Shown here: positions 24,755 through 33,513 of the stretch, one piece after another
How positions within the stretch are numbered: position 1 is the first letter of the stretch
How the letters are laid out: each line of letters starts with the position of its first letter
Origin: Hyphomicrobiales bacterium
GTDB lineage: Bacteria > Pseudomonadota > Alphaproteobacteria > Rhodospirillales > JACKKN01
Assembly: GCA_024236415.1 (NCBI GenBank)
Contig: JACKKN010000006.1
Coordinates: forward strand, 1-64,000
Direction: 5' to 3'
DNA length: 64,000 bases
Made by a program: the position numbers and the translations under genes
The notes under the pieces: model-generated
Database searches by the model: none
What the model was told of the DNA's origin: nothing
Seen by the model: the letters and a program-made list of their open reading frames with translations, nothing else

Positions 24755-25783
24755 GTGAGCAACGAGACGGTTGCGAGACAAAAAGCGATCTCGAAGCACA
24801 ATGTCCTTAACAAAATGTGCTTCGTGCAATTTGGGTCAGGCTTGCAGGTACACCAGGCGGAGTTCAGATCTGCCTTGCTTGATCACCTTGCAAGGAGGGG
24901 TGACAGGATCATCTCTCGGCAGACGATCATGTATTGGTTTTCGAAGAATAGCCTGCCAACTAGGACACCGGCGTTTGAGTTCCTAAAAGATTTTCTGGAA
25001 ACTCAATTCGATCTTTCTTCAATGAGCGCGGATCAGCGCAAGGTCCACACCCAATGTTTGACCTTCCTAAGCGCCTCGATAAGATCGTCATCTAGTAACC
25101 ATAGCCGGAAGGTCGTTCCATCAGGCATTCTAGCGTCAAGTAATAGCAACATATTGCTGATGAACTCTCTCAGTGTCGAAGATTTGGAGCGGTTTTCCGA
25201 GTCTTGGCAAGGGATCTATGTGACCTATCGACACAGATTGATTTTCGATGAAAATAGACCAGTCTCCCGGGAGGTCGTTCGACTGTTTCGGCGAAATCGC
25301 GACCTGATTTACCAGCACTGGCATTTGCGAGAAGGCGTGTCTTTAGATCGCTTCGAGGGTCTGATAGCCCCTAAGCCACACTCTGTGTGGATGTATGGCG
25401 CCAACAAGGACGACACACGCTACCGGATATGTCACTTTCGAGCTAACAACACAATCAATCCAGTGCACCGTAGGGCACGATGGGGACTGATGCACTCAGA
25501 TGTCCCATTGAGTTCATCTCACGAGCCCGCATCCACACGCATCATTATGTTCCTGAATAGGCATAAAGTTGAAGATTTCGATGCGTTCGTTCGGAACACT
25601 GTACGCTATATTGACTATGACGAGATCGACAAGACGATCAAAAGCGTGATTGATCGCGCTATTGACAACAAGGTCTCATGCACTTCCGAAGTTGGGTCAA
25701 TCAAACCAACCGGTACGGGCGATCAAGTGCTGCAAGTTGATCAGAGAACACTTGAGTCAATTTGCTCTCAGTACCCGTCATAG
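24755..25783 (+). CDS. Hypothetical protein, possible regulator
   Basis: The 342-residue protein has an N-terminal helical region (about 30-90: SGLQVHQAEFRSALLDHLARRGDRIISRQTIMYWFSKNSLPT shows an HTH-like turn) and a C-terminal alpha/beta part of unknown kind with WMYGANKDDTRYRICHF. Position beside a strong inverted repeat suggests that it may bind there. Low GC compared with the conjugation genes. Confidence 0.45.
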   Translation: MSNETVARQKAISKHNVLNKMCFVQFGSGLQVHQAEFRSALLDHLARRGDRIISRQTIMYWFSKNSLPTRTPAFEFLKDFLETQFDLSSMSADQRKVHTQCLTFLSASIRSSSSNHSRKVVPSGILASSNSNILLMNSLSVEDLERFSESWQGIYVTYRHRLIFDENRPVSREVVRLFRRNRDLIYQHWHLREGVSLDRFEGLIAPKPHSVWMYGANKDDTRYRICHFRANNTINPVHRRARWGLMHSDVPLSSSHEPASTRIIMFLNRHKVEDFDAFVRNTVRYIDYDEIDKTIKSVIDRAIDNKVSCTSEVGSIKPTGTGDQVLQVDQRTLESICSQYPS

Positions 25784-26019
25784 ATTGCATCCAAGTAGAT
25801 CATACTTAACATGGCCTATTTTGGCGCAAGAAATTGACAAATTCCTAATTACTTTGAAGAAGATAGTTCGCGGGGCGATCGAAAATATCTGATTAGCGAA
25901 CCCGTTCCTCCTTCTGTCAATGGCGGAGTAAATTTAACCTGATGGTGTGGACGGCCCCCACCCCCGGCATGTGACGCCGTACTGCGGTTGTTTAAGGCCA
26001 CAACGGGAAGGAGCCGTCC

Positions 26020-26085
26020 ATGAACAGGATTCCACGCTTAGTCTGGATATCGCGAAACACGTCCTTCAGATCCACGGATAACGTA
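26020..26085 (+). pseudogene. IS110-family transposase, N-terminal remnant
   Basis: ATG 26020 reads MNR, and then, after a one-base shift, STLSLDIAKHVLQIHG, the RuvC-like first Asp motif of IS110-family transposases. It stops abruptly at about 26085 where the end of the IS256-like element begins. Upstream 25930-26019 looks like the matching IS110 leader. 25784-25929 holds nothing I can identify. Confidence 0.55.
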
Positions 26086-26143
26086 AAGAATCTTTCGCAC
26101 TTTCGGATTTGACGGCTCCTTCTACACTGACGGAAGGAGCGAA

Positions 26144-26818
26144 GTGATGAGTGACGACGAGAGAGGCGATGCGATGGGGCAGGTGATCCGGATCGACGAG
26201 GCTAGGATCAAGGATCATCTGGGCGAAATGGTTCGTGGCACGGTTGGGGAGGCGCTGAATGCGAGCTCGACGCGGAGGCGGACCGCTTGTGCGGCGCCGG
26301 GCGATACGAACGCAGCGAGGGTCGCCAGGACACACGGGCGGGCAGCCACGAGTGGGCGCTGCATACCAAGGCCGGCGAGGTCAAGCTGAAGGTGCCGAAG
26401 CTGCGGCGCCAGACCTTCGAGACGGCGATCATCGAGCGCTACCGGAGGCGCGAGAGCTCGGTCGAGGAAGCCTTGATCGAGATGTACCTGGCCGGCGTGT
26501 CGGTGCGCCGCGTGGAGGACATCACCGAGGCGCTGTGGGGCACGCGGGTTTCGCCGGGGACGGTGTCGAACCTGAACAACAAGATCTACGCCAAGATCGA
26601 GGAATGGCGCCAGCGGCCGATCGAGGGCGATCACCCGTACCTGTACCTGGACGGCATCGTGATGAAGCGGACTTGGGCCGGCGAGGTGCGCAACGTGTCG
26701 CTGCTGGTGGCCAGCGCGGTCAACGCCGAGGGATATCGCGAGATCCTGGGCATCTGCGAGGGGGCCAAGGAGGACAAGTCGGGCTGGTGGGCGTTCCTGC
26801 GCCACCTCGTCGACCGCG
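26144..26818 (+). pseudogene. IS256-family (Mutator-type) transposase, frameshifted and truncated
   Basis: The first frame (26144) reads MGQVIRIDEARIKDHLGEMV...EALNA; homology then continues in another frame as LCGAGRYERSEGRQDTRAGSHEW ... RETF-like core ... HPYLYLDGIVMKRTWAGEVRNV (first catalytic Asp). One base is missing near 26264 (GCGAGCTC where GCGATGCTC is expected). Similarity ends at LVDR, near 26818, so the second Asp and the Glu of the DDE triad are lost. It cannot encode active transposase. Confidence 0.75.
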
Positions 26819-26825
26819 TCTCACA

Positions 26826-27020
26826 ATGCTCGCCGACTATGCCTTAAGAACACTGAATCTCTGGTACTGGTTTGCAGCCTTTGTGGCGTTCGCCTATTTG
26901 CCCGTCCTTGCAAAATCCGATCACGAATTCAATGAAAGCCACGACGCCGCTGCCAAGAAGGCGCAGGAAGTCACGCCTTGGCTCACTGAGCAGGACAACC
27001 ACGTCTTCACCCAAAAGTAG
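26826..27020 (+). CDS. Small membrane-anchored hypothetical protein or fragment
   Basis: ATG 26826 starts a 64-residue frame with one hydrophobic span (LWYWFAAFVAFAYLPVLA, about 13-30) and a hydrophilic tail. It begins right where the IS256 remnant breaks off, so it may be the surviving end of an interrupted gene. 27021-27179 shows nothing. Confidence 0.35.
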   Translation: MLADYALRTLNLWYWFAAFVAFAYLPVLAKSDHEFNESHDAAAKKAQEVTPWLTEQDNHVFTQK

Positions 27021-27179
27021 ACTGAGCTACGTGGTGAGATCCAGTGAGGTGCTCGAGAGCGGGCGCGGCGCCATCACCGTCATGCGATGCTCTCGATAAC
27101 AACCGCCGTCATCATCTTGACTATATTGTGATTGCGGCCGCGGTGAAGTGTTCCAAGAGCTTCCGCAATCTACTGTTGG

Positions 27180-28556
27180 TCAATCCCCGGCCACCGTCGA
27201 TCCCGGATTGAACGGCGCTCGGTCCTGGGCCGGTACTGCGGTCCGGTGGGCAAGGTCCCGCAGATGCCCGTCGATCAGGTCATAGCAGTGCGCCCCGTTT
27301 ACCACACGCAGGGCCTCGCCCACTACGGCCGCGGCGGCGACCGCGCCTACGAAGGGCGCGCCGACTGTGCGCCCTGCGAGCTGGACCAAGCCGCAGCGAT
27401 CGAGCCCGGCGGCGGCGAGGGTCCTGTACGCGGGAAGATCGACCCGCTGTTCAAAGCTTTCGCTGCATGGATTCCAGACATCCCGGGCCTTGCGGACTCC
27501 GGGAAAACCATGGGTCCTGAAACCCAGGAAATCGCTGGGTCCGCCGCCCAGCCCCGCTTCAATCACCCGGCCAAAGCCGACATCTTCAAGTGCGCTGCGC
27601 GCGAGTGCATTGTCGACGCCGCACAAGGCGAGCGGCGGCTCATCGTTCCGGATTTTGACGTTTGGGCCGAACGGGCGCTCGATGATCGCGGTCCTGAACC
27701 CGCGCCGTTCCGCCCAGTCCGCCATTGCCCGCGTCTTGCGCCGGCCGACCAGCGACCGGCCGGTCAGCAGCGACGTGCTCTCGTTCGATGGAGCGAGCAC
27801 ATCGAAATCCTGCAAGACGAGCTGCACATCGCCAGGCGCGGCATAGGGAAGCAGCCCCAGCGTCCAGAGATAGGCCTGGCCGAGATTGCCAAGCCCGATC
27901 AGCCACAACGCCGCCGGAAGGCGGTCGATAACCGGGCCGGATGCGGCGCTGTCCTGCCAATGCAGCTCCGGGCGCCAGAGCGACAGGCCGGCCTCGCGGC
28001 GCCCGGCGGCGGGCTGGTTGCCGCGCAGGAACTGAAAGGCTTCGGTCACGGCCAGAGCGCCGGCCAGCACCCCCGCGAGTGTAAATTCATGGCGTTCGCC
28101 CATCCGCATTGCGCTTTGGCCCAGTGGCACGATTCCGCCGGCCCATCCGTCGAATGTCGCGCGCACGGCAAAGGGATGCCCGGACCATTCCTCAACATCG
28201 CCGAGGACCACCAGCGGCGCATCCGGGGACACCGCATCCACAACGCGGCCCCCCAGGCCCGTGACGGCCTGTTCGAGCGTTTCAAAGGGTGGAACCGGCA
28301 CCAGCAGCGTCATATCTGCGATGCCCGCGACCTCGATGCCGCCGAGCAGGCAGCGCCGCCCGGCATTGACGATGGTCAGCAGCGCCGCCTGGAGTGTCGG
28401 CGAACGGCCAACATCCGCGCCCGCGGCGACCGCCAGCCGGTAGCCCGCGAAAAGCCTTTCGGCATCTTCGACGCTCGCGGCCTCGCCGGTATCCATCGCC
28501 AGCTTGACCATCCGGTTCAGACGGTCCGCGATGTTGTTGTGAGCGATAGCGTTCAT
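27180..28556 (-). CDS. ThiF/E1-like Ubl-activating enzyme
   Basis: The 458-residue protein has an N-terminal domain of about 200 residues seen in bacterial E1-like proteins of conjugation operons, then a ThiF-type adenylation domain: LIGLGNLG at about 219-226 (nucleotide loop), QDFDVLAPSNES (249-261), a Lys/Arg stretch GRRKTRAMA, and CGVDN (312-316). C388 in LDRCGLVQLAGRTVGAPFVG is the best catalytic Cys. It would adenylate the Ubl C-terminus and pass it to the E2. Its start overlaps the JAMM gene stop as ATGA (28553-28556). It is the last gene of the cluster. Confidence 0.8.
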   Translation of the reverse strand: MNAIAHNNIADRLNRMVKLAMDTGEAASVEDAERLFAGYRLAVAAGADVGRSPTLQAALLTIVNAGRRCLLGGIEVAGIADMTLLVPVPPFETLEQAVTGLGGRVVDAVSPDAPLVVLGDVEEWSGHPFAVRATFDGWAGGIVPLGQSAMRMGERHEFTLAGVLAGALAVTEAFQFLRGNQPAAGRREAGLSLWRPELHWQDSAASGPVIDRLPAALWLIGLGNLGQAYLWTLGLLPYAAPGDVQLVLQDFDVLAPSNESTSLLTGRSLVGRRKTRAMADWAERRGFRTAIIERPFGPNVKIRNDEPPLALCGVDNALARSALEDVGFGRVIEAGLGGGPSDFLGFRTHGFPGVRKARDVWNPCSESFEQRVDLPAYRTLAAAGLDRCGLVQLAGRTVGAPFVGAVAAAAVVGEALRVVNGAHCYDLIDGHLRDLAHRTAVPAQDRAPFNPGSTVAGD

Positions 28557-29059
28557 CGGGATGGCCCCTCCGGATCGATGTGAAGAAAGCGGGTGATCTG
28601 CGGCCCGCCAAGCGTCCGCCAGCGGTGGCGCCCGCGATATTCGAACAAGCCCAGCTCTTCTATTGCGACCGGGGGCCGGGCGAACCAGGGCACGATCAGC
28701 GCGAGATGGCCCGGCAGCGCAATCATCGGGTTATCGCGGTCGGCAAGGCTCTGGAACGCGCGCTTGGGATGAACGTGAATATCGGCAACCACCGACAGTC
28801 CGCTCGACCGGCATAGCTCCCACAGCGGCCCGAAACTTGCGGCGTGCATGATGACCACGCCGCTCCTGTAGGCGTACGGGTCGAGATCATCATAGTAGAC
28901 GATGCGCTCGACACGCCGGCATTGCCTGTTCGCCCGGCCAAGAAGGAAAGCCCCGCTTTCGTGGCGTTCGCCCGTCCGCCGGTGCAGTTCGCCGAGAAGA
29001 CCCTGCCAGAGCCGCGAGGGGATGTTCAGGTTCGGATCATGCTGCACGGCGGCCCCCAT
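28553..29059 (-). CDS. JAMM/JAB-family isopeptidase-like protein
   Basis: The 168-residue single-domain protein has the JAMM metal motif: E34 (HESGAFLLG), then DIHVHPKRAFQSLADRD at about 93-109 with H95, H97, S104 and D107. The stretch between the second His and the Asp is one residue shorter than in typical JAMM enzymes. Such enzymes remove or mature ubiquitin-like tags. I start at ATG 29059, 23 bp inside the E2 gene; GTG 29047 in frame is an alternative. The longer open frame to 29488 is antisense shadow of the E2 gene and is not used. Confidence 0.75.
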   Translation of the reverse strand: MGAAVQHDPNLNIPSRLWQGLLGELHRRTGERHESGAFLLGRANRQCRRVERIVYYDDLDPYAYRSGVVIMHAASFGPLWELCRSSGLSVVADIHVHPKRAFQSLADRDNPMIALPGHLALIVPWFARPPVAIEELGLFEYRGRHRWRTLGGPQITRFLHIDPEGPSR

Positions 29060-29513
29060 AGTCGCTGGAGTTGAGCAGCTCGTGGATGATGCCGAGATAC
29101 TTGCAGATACCTTTGTGCGGGTCCCACAGTAACGCCGGATGCTCATGCCTCCAGTTGTCGTGACCTTCGATCGCATGGCGGTCGCAGGGCAAATAGAGGC
29201 ATGTGCCGTTCTTCCAGCCGGGATTGAAGGCCTTCGGAACCCGCGCCCGGCCGGTCGGCCACCGGTTGCCCGGCAGGGGAGCGTTCTTTTCGATATCCCA
29301 CGGCTGAGCCGTGACCGCCTTGTGCGGGTAGTCCGCGCAGTGGAAGCGGAACCCGTATTCAACGCCGTCACGGGCCGTGATTCCGGCCACCAGGTGCGGC
29401 CAGACGAGCGACACCAGCCGCCACCATCCGGCGGCGGCGCCGCTGCGGAACCGCCCCGACTCCAGATGGAGCCGGAGCATCCGCTCATCAGGGGGTAGCA
29501 AGCCCTCGCTCAC
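29037..29513 (-). CDS. E2-like conjugating enzyme of the Ubl operon
   Basis: The 158-residue protein begins with the WPHLVAGITARDG block and has YPHKAVTAQPWDI followed by KNGTCLYLPCDRHAIEGHDNW (about 101-121), which fits the strand-loop-catalytic Cys part of prokaryotic E2 families; C105 or C110 would be the active residue. No HPN motif is present, as in several bacterial E2-like groups. It starts at GTG 29513, five bases after the Ubl stop. Together with its neighbours it forms a conjugation set. Confidence 0.65.
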   Translation of the reverse strand: MSEGLLPPDERMLRLHLESGRFRSGAAAGWWRLVSLVWPHLVAGITARDGVEYGFRFHCADYPHKAVTAQPWDIEKNAPLPGNRWPTGRARVPKAFNPGWKNGTCLYLPCDRHAIEGHDNWRHEHPALLWDPHKGICKYLGIIHELLNSSDYGGRRAA

Positions 29514-29517
29514 GGTT

Positions 29518-30015
29518 TCAGCCCTCCACCCGCTTGAGCGGCACGAGGTCGAAGGCGAGGCTGCAATCGGGGCAGTTCACCAGCGCGCCGATATGGGTGT
29601 CCGGCTCGGGACGGTCAGTGGTGCCCGCGAGTTGCAGGACGTGCTCCGCGGCATCACCGGGGTCCATCCCGAACGCCTTGATGGCCGCCCACTTCTTCAC
29701 CGCCGCGACCGGCGTTCCCGGACCAAAATGGTGCTCCTTGGTGACGCCGTTGAATGTGACGCTCACCGTGATGCGGCCGCAGCGGTGAACATGGAGCCGG
29801 ACGGGCTGGCCGTCATCGCTGACGGGCAGTTCATCGCCGGCCGCGAGCGGCTCCTCGCGATCCTCGGCAAAGACGTGGAACTCGCCTTGCGCCTCTTCCT
29901 TACGGTGGTGCGCCGCCGCCGCCAGCAGGTCGCAGACCTTCTTGCCGCGCGCGAGGCTCACCAACTGAATGTCGGGGATGTGCTCCCCCTGCAAAAGAAT
30001 CTCGGTGTCCTTCAC
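29518..30015 (-). CDS. Tandem beta-grasp ubiquitin-like protein
   Basis: The 165-residue protein splits into two beta-grasp-like halves (about 3-78 and 82-163). The second, ITVSVTFNGVTKEHHFGPGTPVAAVKKWA ... DLVPLKRVEG, follows the strand-strand-helix plan of bacterial multi-ubiquitin domains. It ends with a single Gly and no extension, so it needs no trimming but lacks a Gly-Gly. I chose GTG 30015 because AAAGGAG lies 7 bp before it; the longer frame to 30081 has no such site. It is the likely modifier for the E1/E2 pair. Confidence 0.7.
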   Translation of the reverse strand: MKDTEILLQGEHIPDIQLVSLARGKKVCDLLAAAAHHRKEEAQGEFHVFAEDREEPLAAGDELPVSDDGQPVRLHVHRCGRITVSVTFNGVTKEHHFGPGTPVAAVKKWAAIKAFGMDPGDAAEHVLQLAGTTDRPEPDTHIGALVNCPDCSLAFDLVPLKRVEG

Positions 30016-30126
30016 CGCCTTACTCCTTTTCTTTGCTAGCGGAGCGTGGCGGCCGGCCCATCCGGCATTGCATCGCTCCATACTAAAGAAGTCGATGCGG
30101 CGCCGAAAAACCGGAAACGGGGTCTG

Positions 30127-33100
30127 TCAGTCTTCGGAAGGTTCGGCCGGAATGCCCGGACAGATGAAATATTGCGGGCAGCGCGGACAGGTCCGCTCGT
30201 CCGGTTTTGGCGGGAAGCTCCCGGCGCGGATGCCCGCGATGGCCCGGTCGTATTTTTCGAGCCGGTTGCCGATGACCTTGCTCGACATCGGTACGGGCAC
30301 AGCGTCATCGGTCGTCAGGAACAGCACTTCGACCCGTGCGCCGCCCAGCTCGTGTTCGGCCGCGTAATGGTAAAGGGCGTAAATATCGTCATCGATCTTC
30401 TTCGGCGGGCGTCCCGTGCGCAGGCGGCGCACGACGGGGCCGTCCGGCCCTTGTTCAACGTGATCCGGCCGCAACCTGATACGGCCGCCGGGCCGCGTAA
30501 TGATCCAGTCAGCGTCGAGCGGTTCCGCGCTGCCGGCTCGCCGGGCGAGCGCGCGTTCAATGATTGCGTCCGCCGCCTCCCGGTATACTCCCGCATAGGG
30601 GTGATCCGCCGGGCCAATTTGCTCCCAGGATGTGTCCAGCCGTGCCATCGCTTCTTCGCGGGCCACGTCCGTCCCGGCCTCCACCCCGCCTATCCAGCGC
30701 AGCACCGCGTAAACCGCCCGGTGAAACTGCACATAGGCATTGTCGTCACGGGCGCCGCTCAGATCGAGGATGCGCTGGTAGAGATACGCCCGCGGGCATC
30801 GCAGGTACTGATCGAGATCCTCGGCGGTGTGCAGATCGTGACCGGGCGCAAGGTGGACGATGGCTGCGTGTTCCGCCTCCGACAGGCCGCTATCACGCCA
30901 GCCCGCCGGCCCATCCGGAGAACGCGGCAAGTGCGCAGCCAGGCCGGTAAGGAGCGAGGACGCCTTGCGGGCGGCGCCGTAGCGTTCAGCGCGCGAGAAA
31001 TGCAGGATATCCCGCGCACGGGACATTGCGACGAAGAACAGGCATTCCTCCTCCTCGGCATGCGAATCCTTCGGGTCTTCGGCGAGCATTCCGGCCGGCG
31101 GCGGGCACGGGTTGTATTGCGGGCTGACCGGGAACATCGCTGTCCCCAGGGCCGGCAAGTACACCACGCTGAATTCGAGCCCCTTGCTGGCGTGCACTGT
31201 TAGCAGCCGTACCGCATCGATCCCGGCCGCCGCCGACGGCATCTGCCTAAGCTGCCGCTCCTCGCCGAAGGTCTCAAGCCGGCGAATCCATTGCAGCAAT
31301 TGCTGCCGCGGATTACCGCCGCCGACCGGCTTGTGCTCGATTGCGAACTGCAAGAGCTGGAAAAGGGCAAGCCGTTGCTGCTGGCCGGTTACACTCTCAT
31401 CCGCAAGCGCGGCATCGAGATATCGGCTTTGCGTGAACAGGTATTCCGGGAGCAGGGCACCAGGCGTTGTGCCTGGTTGGACGAACGACAGGTGTGTGGC
31501 CAGCAGCGCCAGCCCATCACGGCCTCTCGCGGTGAGGCTCGTGATCTCATCGAGCCGGCCAAGCACATCGAGCGGGTAGAGCGCTTGCGCCTTCGCGAAG
31601 GCAAGAACGGCGCGGACATCACCGAGCGGAATACCGTATTCAGGAAACCGCGCCACGCGCAGCAAGCCACCGCGCTCCGGCTCGCAGGTGAAAGATATTA
31701 GCGCGAGCATGTCGCGGATTTCAGGGCGCTCGAACAGGTCGCCAAGATAGAGCACCGGAATGCCGTGCGCTTCCAGCCGTGCCGCGAAGCGCGCGAGGTT
31801 CGTGTGCGAGCGGCACAGAATCGCCTGATCGCGATAGGCGATTCCCTGCCCGCGCCGCCGTTCGATCTCCGCCGCAAGCCCTGCGGCTTCCGCCGCGAGG
31901 TCAGTGGCGATCTCCATGACGATTTCACCCCCCTTATTTCCGCGGTGTGCAGTCCATTTTGCCGGAAGTCCGCCCGCGCTCGCCTTCATTTTCGGGCCGA
32001 ACGCTTCGATGAGCCGCACGACGGGGCCCTGCGAGCGGTAGTTGATGTCCAGCGAAAGGCGCCTGGCCCCCGGAAAGTCTTTCTCGAAGCTCCTGATATT
32101 GACGGGCGAGGCGCCCCTGAAGCGGTAGATGGATTGCCGCGCGTCGCCGACGACCCAAAGGCTCTTGCCGTCGCCGGCCAGCAATTTGAGCAGGACACCG
32201 CTCGCGCGGTTCACATCCTGGTACTCATCGACAAGGATGTGCGCATACTGCGCGCGCAGCGCTTTCCCGACTTCTGGATGTTTTTCGAGCAGTCTAACCG
32301 GCCTGACGATCAGGTCAGCGAAATCGACGACTCCTTCTCCCTGCAGGATCTGCTCATAGACGGCGTAGATGTCAGCGACCTCGATCGCCTTTTCCGCCGC
32401 CTCGCGGGCATCGCGATCGCTTCCGGCACCGGCCAGCATCGCTTCGCCGAAGGTACGGTACTCTTTTGGACCGATCAGCTCATCCTTCGCCCTTGAAATC
32501 GCGCTCAGGACATCGCGCAGCGCCAACGCGGGGTCGTAAAGGCGCAGATAGTGATTGAGCGGCAGGGACGGCAAATTCTGTTCCAGCAACAGCAGGGCAT
32601 CGCCCGGATCGGCGAGCTGCACATTGGCATCGAGACCCTGGAGATGGCCGTATTTACGCAGCACTTCGAGCCCGAACGCATGGAACGTCCCGGACCAGAT
32701 CGCGGGCGCAGCGTTCGGCGCCGACAGCGCGACCCGCTCGCGCATCTCTTCGGCCGCCTTGTTCGAGAAGGTCAGCGCGAGAATCGAAGCCGGGTCGGTG
32801 TTAAGGCTGAGCAGCCAGTCAATGCAGGCGATCAGCGTCCGCGTCTTGCCCGTGCCGGGACCGGCTTCTATCAGATGCGGCCCGCCTTTGGCTTCCGCCG
32901 CGGCTTTCTGCGAGTCATCGAGCGCGGGCGCTTTGTAGGCGGGCGCCGCCTTCACCTCGAATTCGGGCACGAGCAGCGCCTGCGCGAGCTGCTGGTGGAC
33001 CAGCCCTATCGGTAAGCCGAGCTCCTTCGCAATTCCTGTTGCCGTGAGTCGTTCTTCGCGGAACAGCCGCCGCGCCTCGCCGCAGGGGAGCAGGAACTCG

Positions 33101-33510
33101 CGCGCAAAGACGTTGGCCTGGCACTCCCGGCGTTCCCGCGGTCCGTAGCCCTCGACGCGCTGGATACCGAGCGGGATGCGCTCTTCGGGCATCGTGTTAT
33201 CGATATCCGCAGCGCTGCATGCGCCCGCCGCGTTGTCGAGAAAGTGGTGCCCGAATTCATGCGCCTGGTAGAAGGCCGCCAGCTCATCCGGCACCCCCTT
33301 CTTGTAGAAGATCGCGGGCGTCGACGGATCGAGGATCGCTTCGGCGCCGCACAGGACCGGATCATCTTCCGCAACCGCCTGACGCGGGATGCCCGTCAGG
33401 GTGGTCGCCCCGTCGAGCAGGGCGACGGCCGATCTCCGGCCGCCCGCTTTTGCGCGCGCTTCTTCATGTTTGCGCCGTGCGAGCACCCTGACGGTATCAA
33501 AGCCTTCCAT
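30127..33510 (-). CDS. ImmA/IrrE peptidase - UvrD helicase - PD-(D/E)XK nuclease fusion
   Basis: This 1,127-residue protein joins three enzymes. Residues about 1-190 form an ImmA/IrrE zinc peptidase with HEFGHH at 84-89. Residues about 195-830 are a UvrD/Rep superfamily 1 helicase: GPGTGKT (217-223), DEYQD, GDARQSIYRFRG and LTVHASKGLEF are all present. The C-terminus looks like a RecB/AddB-type nuclease with an Fe-S cluster: LDQYLRCPRAYLYQ supplies a Cys and the Q-x(n)-Y motif, and C1108, C1111 and C1117 close it. IrrE/ImmA peptidases cut partner HTH regulators; one lies directly upstream (4 bp). A DNA-damage or foreign-DNA sensor is plausible. Confidence 0.8.
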   Translation of the reverse strand: MEGFDTVRVLARRKHEEARAKAGGRRSAVALLDGATTLTGIPRQAVAEDDPVLCGAEAILDPSTPAIFYKKGVPDELAAFYQAHEFGHHFLDNAAGACSAADIDNTMPEERIPLGIQRVEGYGPRERRECQANVFAREFLLPCGEARRLFREERLTATGIAKELGLPIGLVHQQLAQALLVPEFEVKAAPAYKAPALDDSQKAAAEAKGGPHLIEAGPGTGKTRTLIACIDWLLSLNTDPASILALTFSNKAAEEMRERVALSAPNAAPAIWSGTFHAFGLEVLRKYGHLQGLDANVQLADPGDALLLLEQNLPSLPLNHYLRLYDPALALRDVLSAISRAKDELIGPKEYRTFGEAMLAGAGSDRDAREAAEKAIEVADIYAVYEQILQGEGVVDFADLIVRPVRLLEKHPEVGKALRAQYAHILVDEYQDVNRASGVLLKLLAGDGKSLWVVGDARQSIYRFRGASPVNIRSFEKDFPGARRLSLDINYRSQGPVVRLIEAFGPKMKASAGGLPAKWTAHRGNKGGEIVMEIATDLAAEAAGLAAEIERRRGQGIAYRDQAILCRSHTNLARFAARLEAHGIPVLYLGDLFERPEIRDMLALISFTCEPERGGLLRVARFPEYGIPLGDVRAVLAFAKAQALYPLDVLGRLDEITSLTARGRDGLALLATHLSFVQPGTTPGALLPEYLFTQSRYLDAALADESVTGQQQRLALFQLLQFAIEHKPVGGGNPRQQLLQWIRRLETFGEERQLRQMPSAAAGIDAVRLLTVHASKGLEFSVVYLPALGTAMFPVSPQYNPCPPPAGMLAEDPKDSHAEEEECLFFVAMSRARDILHFSRAERYGAARKASSLLTGLAAHLPRSPDGPAGWRDSGLSEAEHAAIVHLAPGHDLHTAEDLDQYLRCPRAYLYQRILDLSGARDDNAYVQFHRAVYAVLRWIGGVEAGTDVAREEAMARLDTSWEQIGPADHPYAGVYREAADAIIERALARRAGSAEPLDADWIITRPGGRIRLRPDHVEQGPDGPVVRRLRTGRPPKKIDDDIYALYHYAAEHELGGARVEVLFLTTDDAVPVPMSSKVIGNRLEKYDRAIAGIRAGSFPPKPDERTCPRCPQYFICPGIPAEPSED

Positions 33511-33513
33511 CGC

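Noticed and set aside
28553..29488. 311-residue version of the JAMM protein
   Set aside because: Its first 143 residues are a low-complexity Ser/Arg/Thr reading of the E2 gene in another frame.
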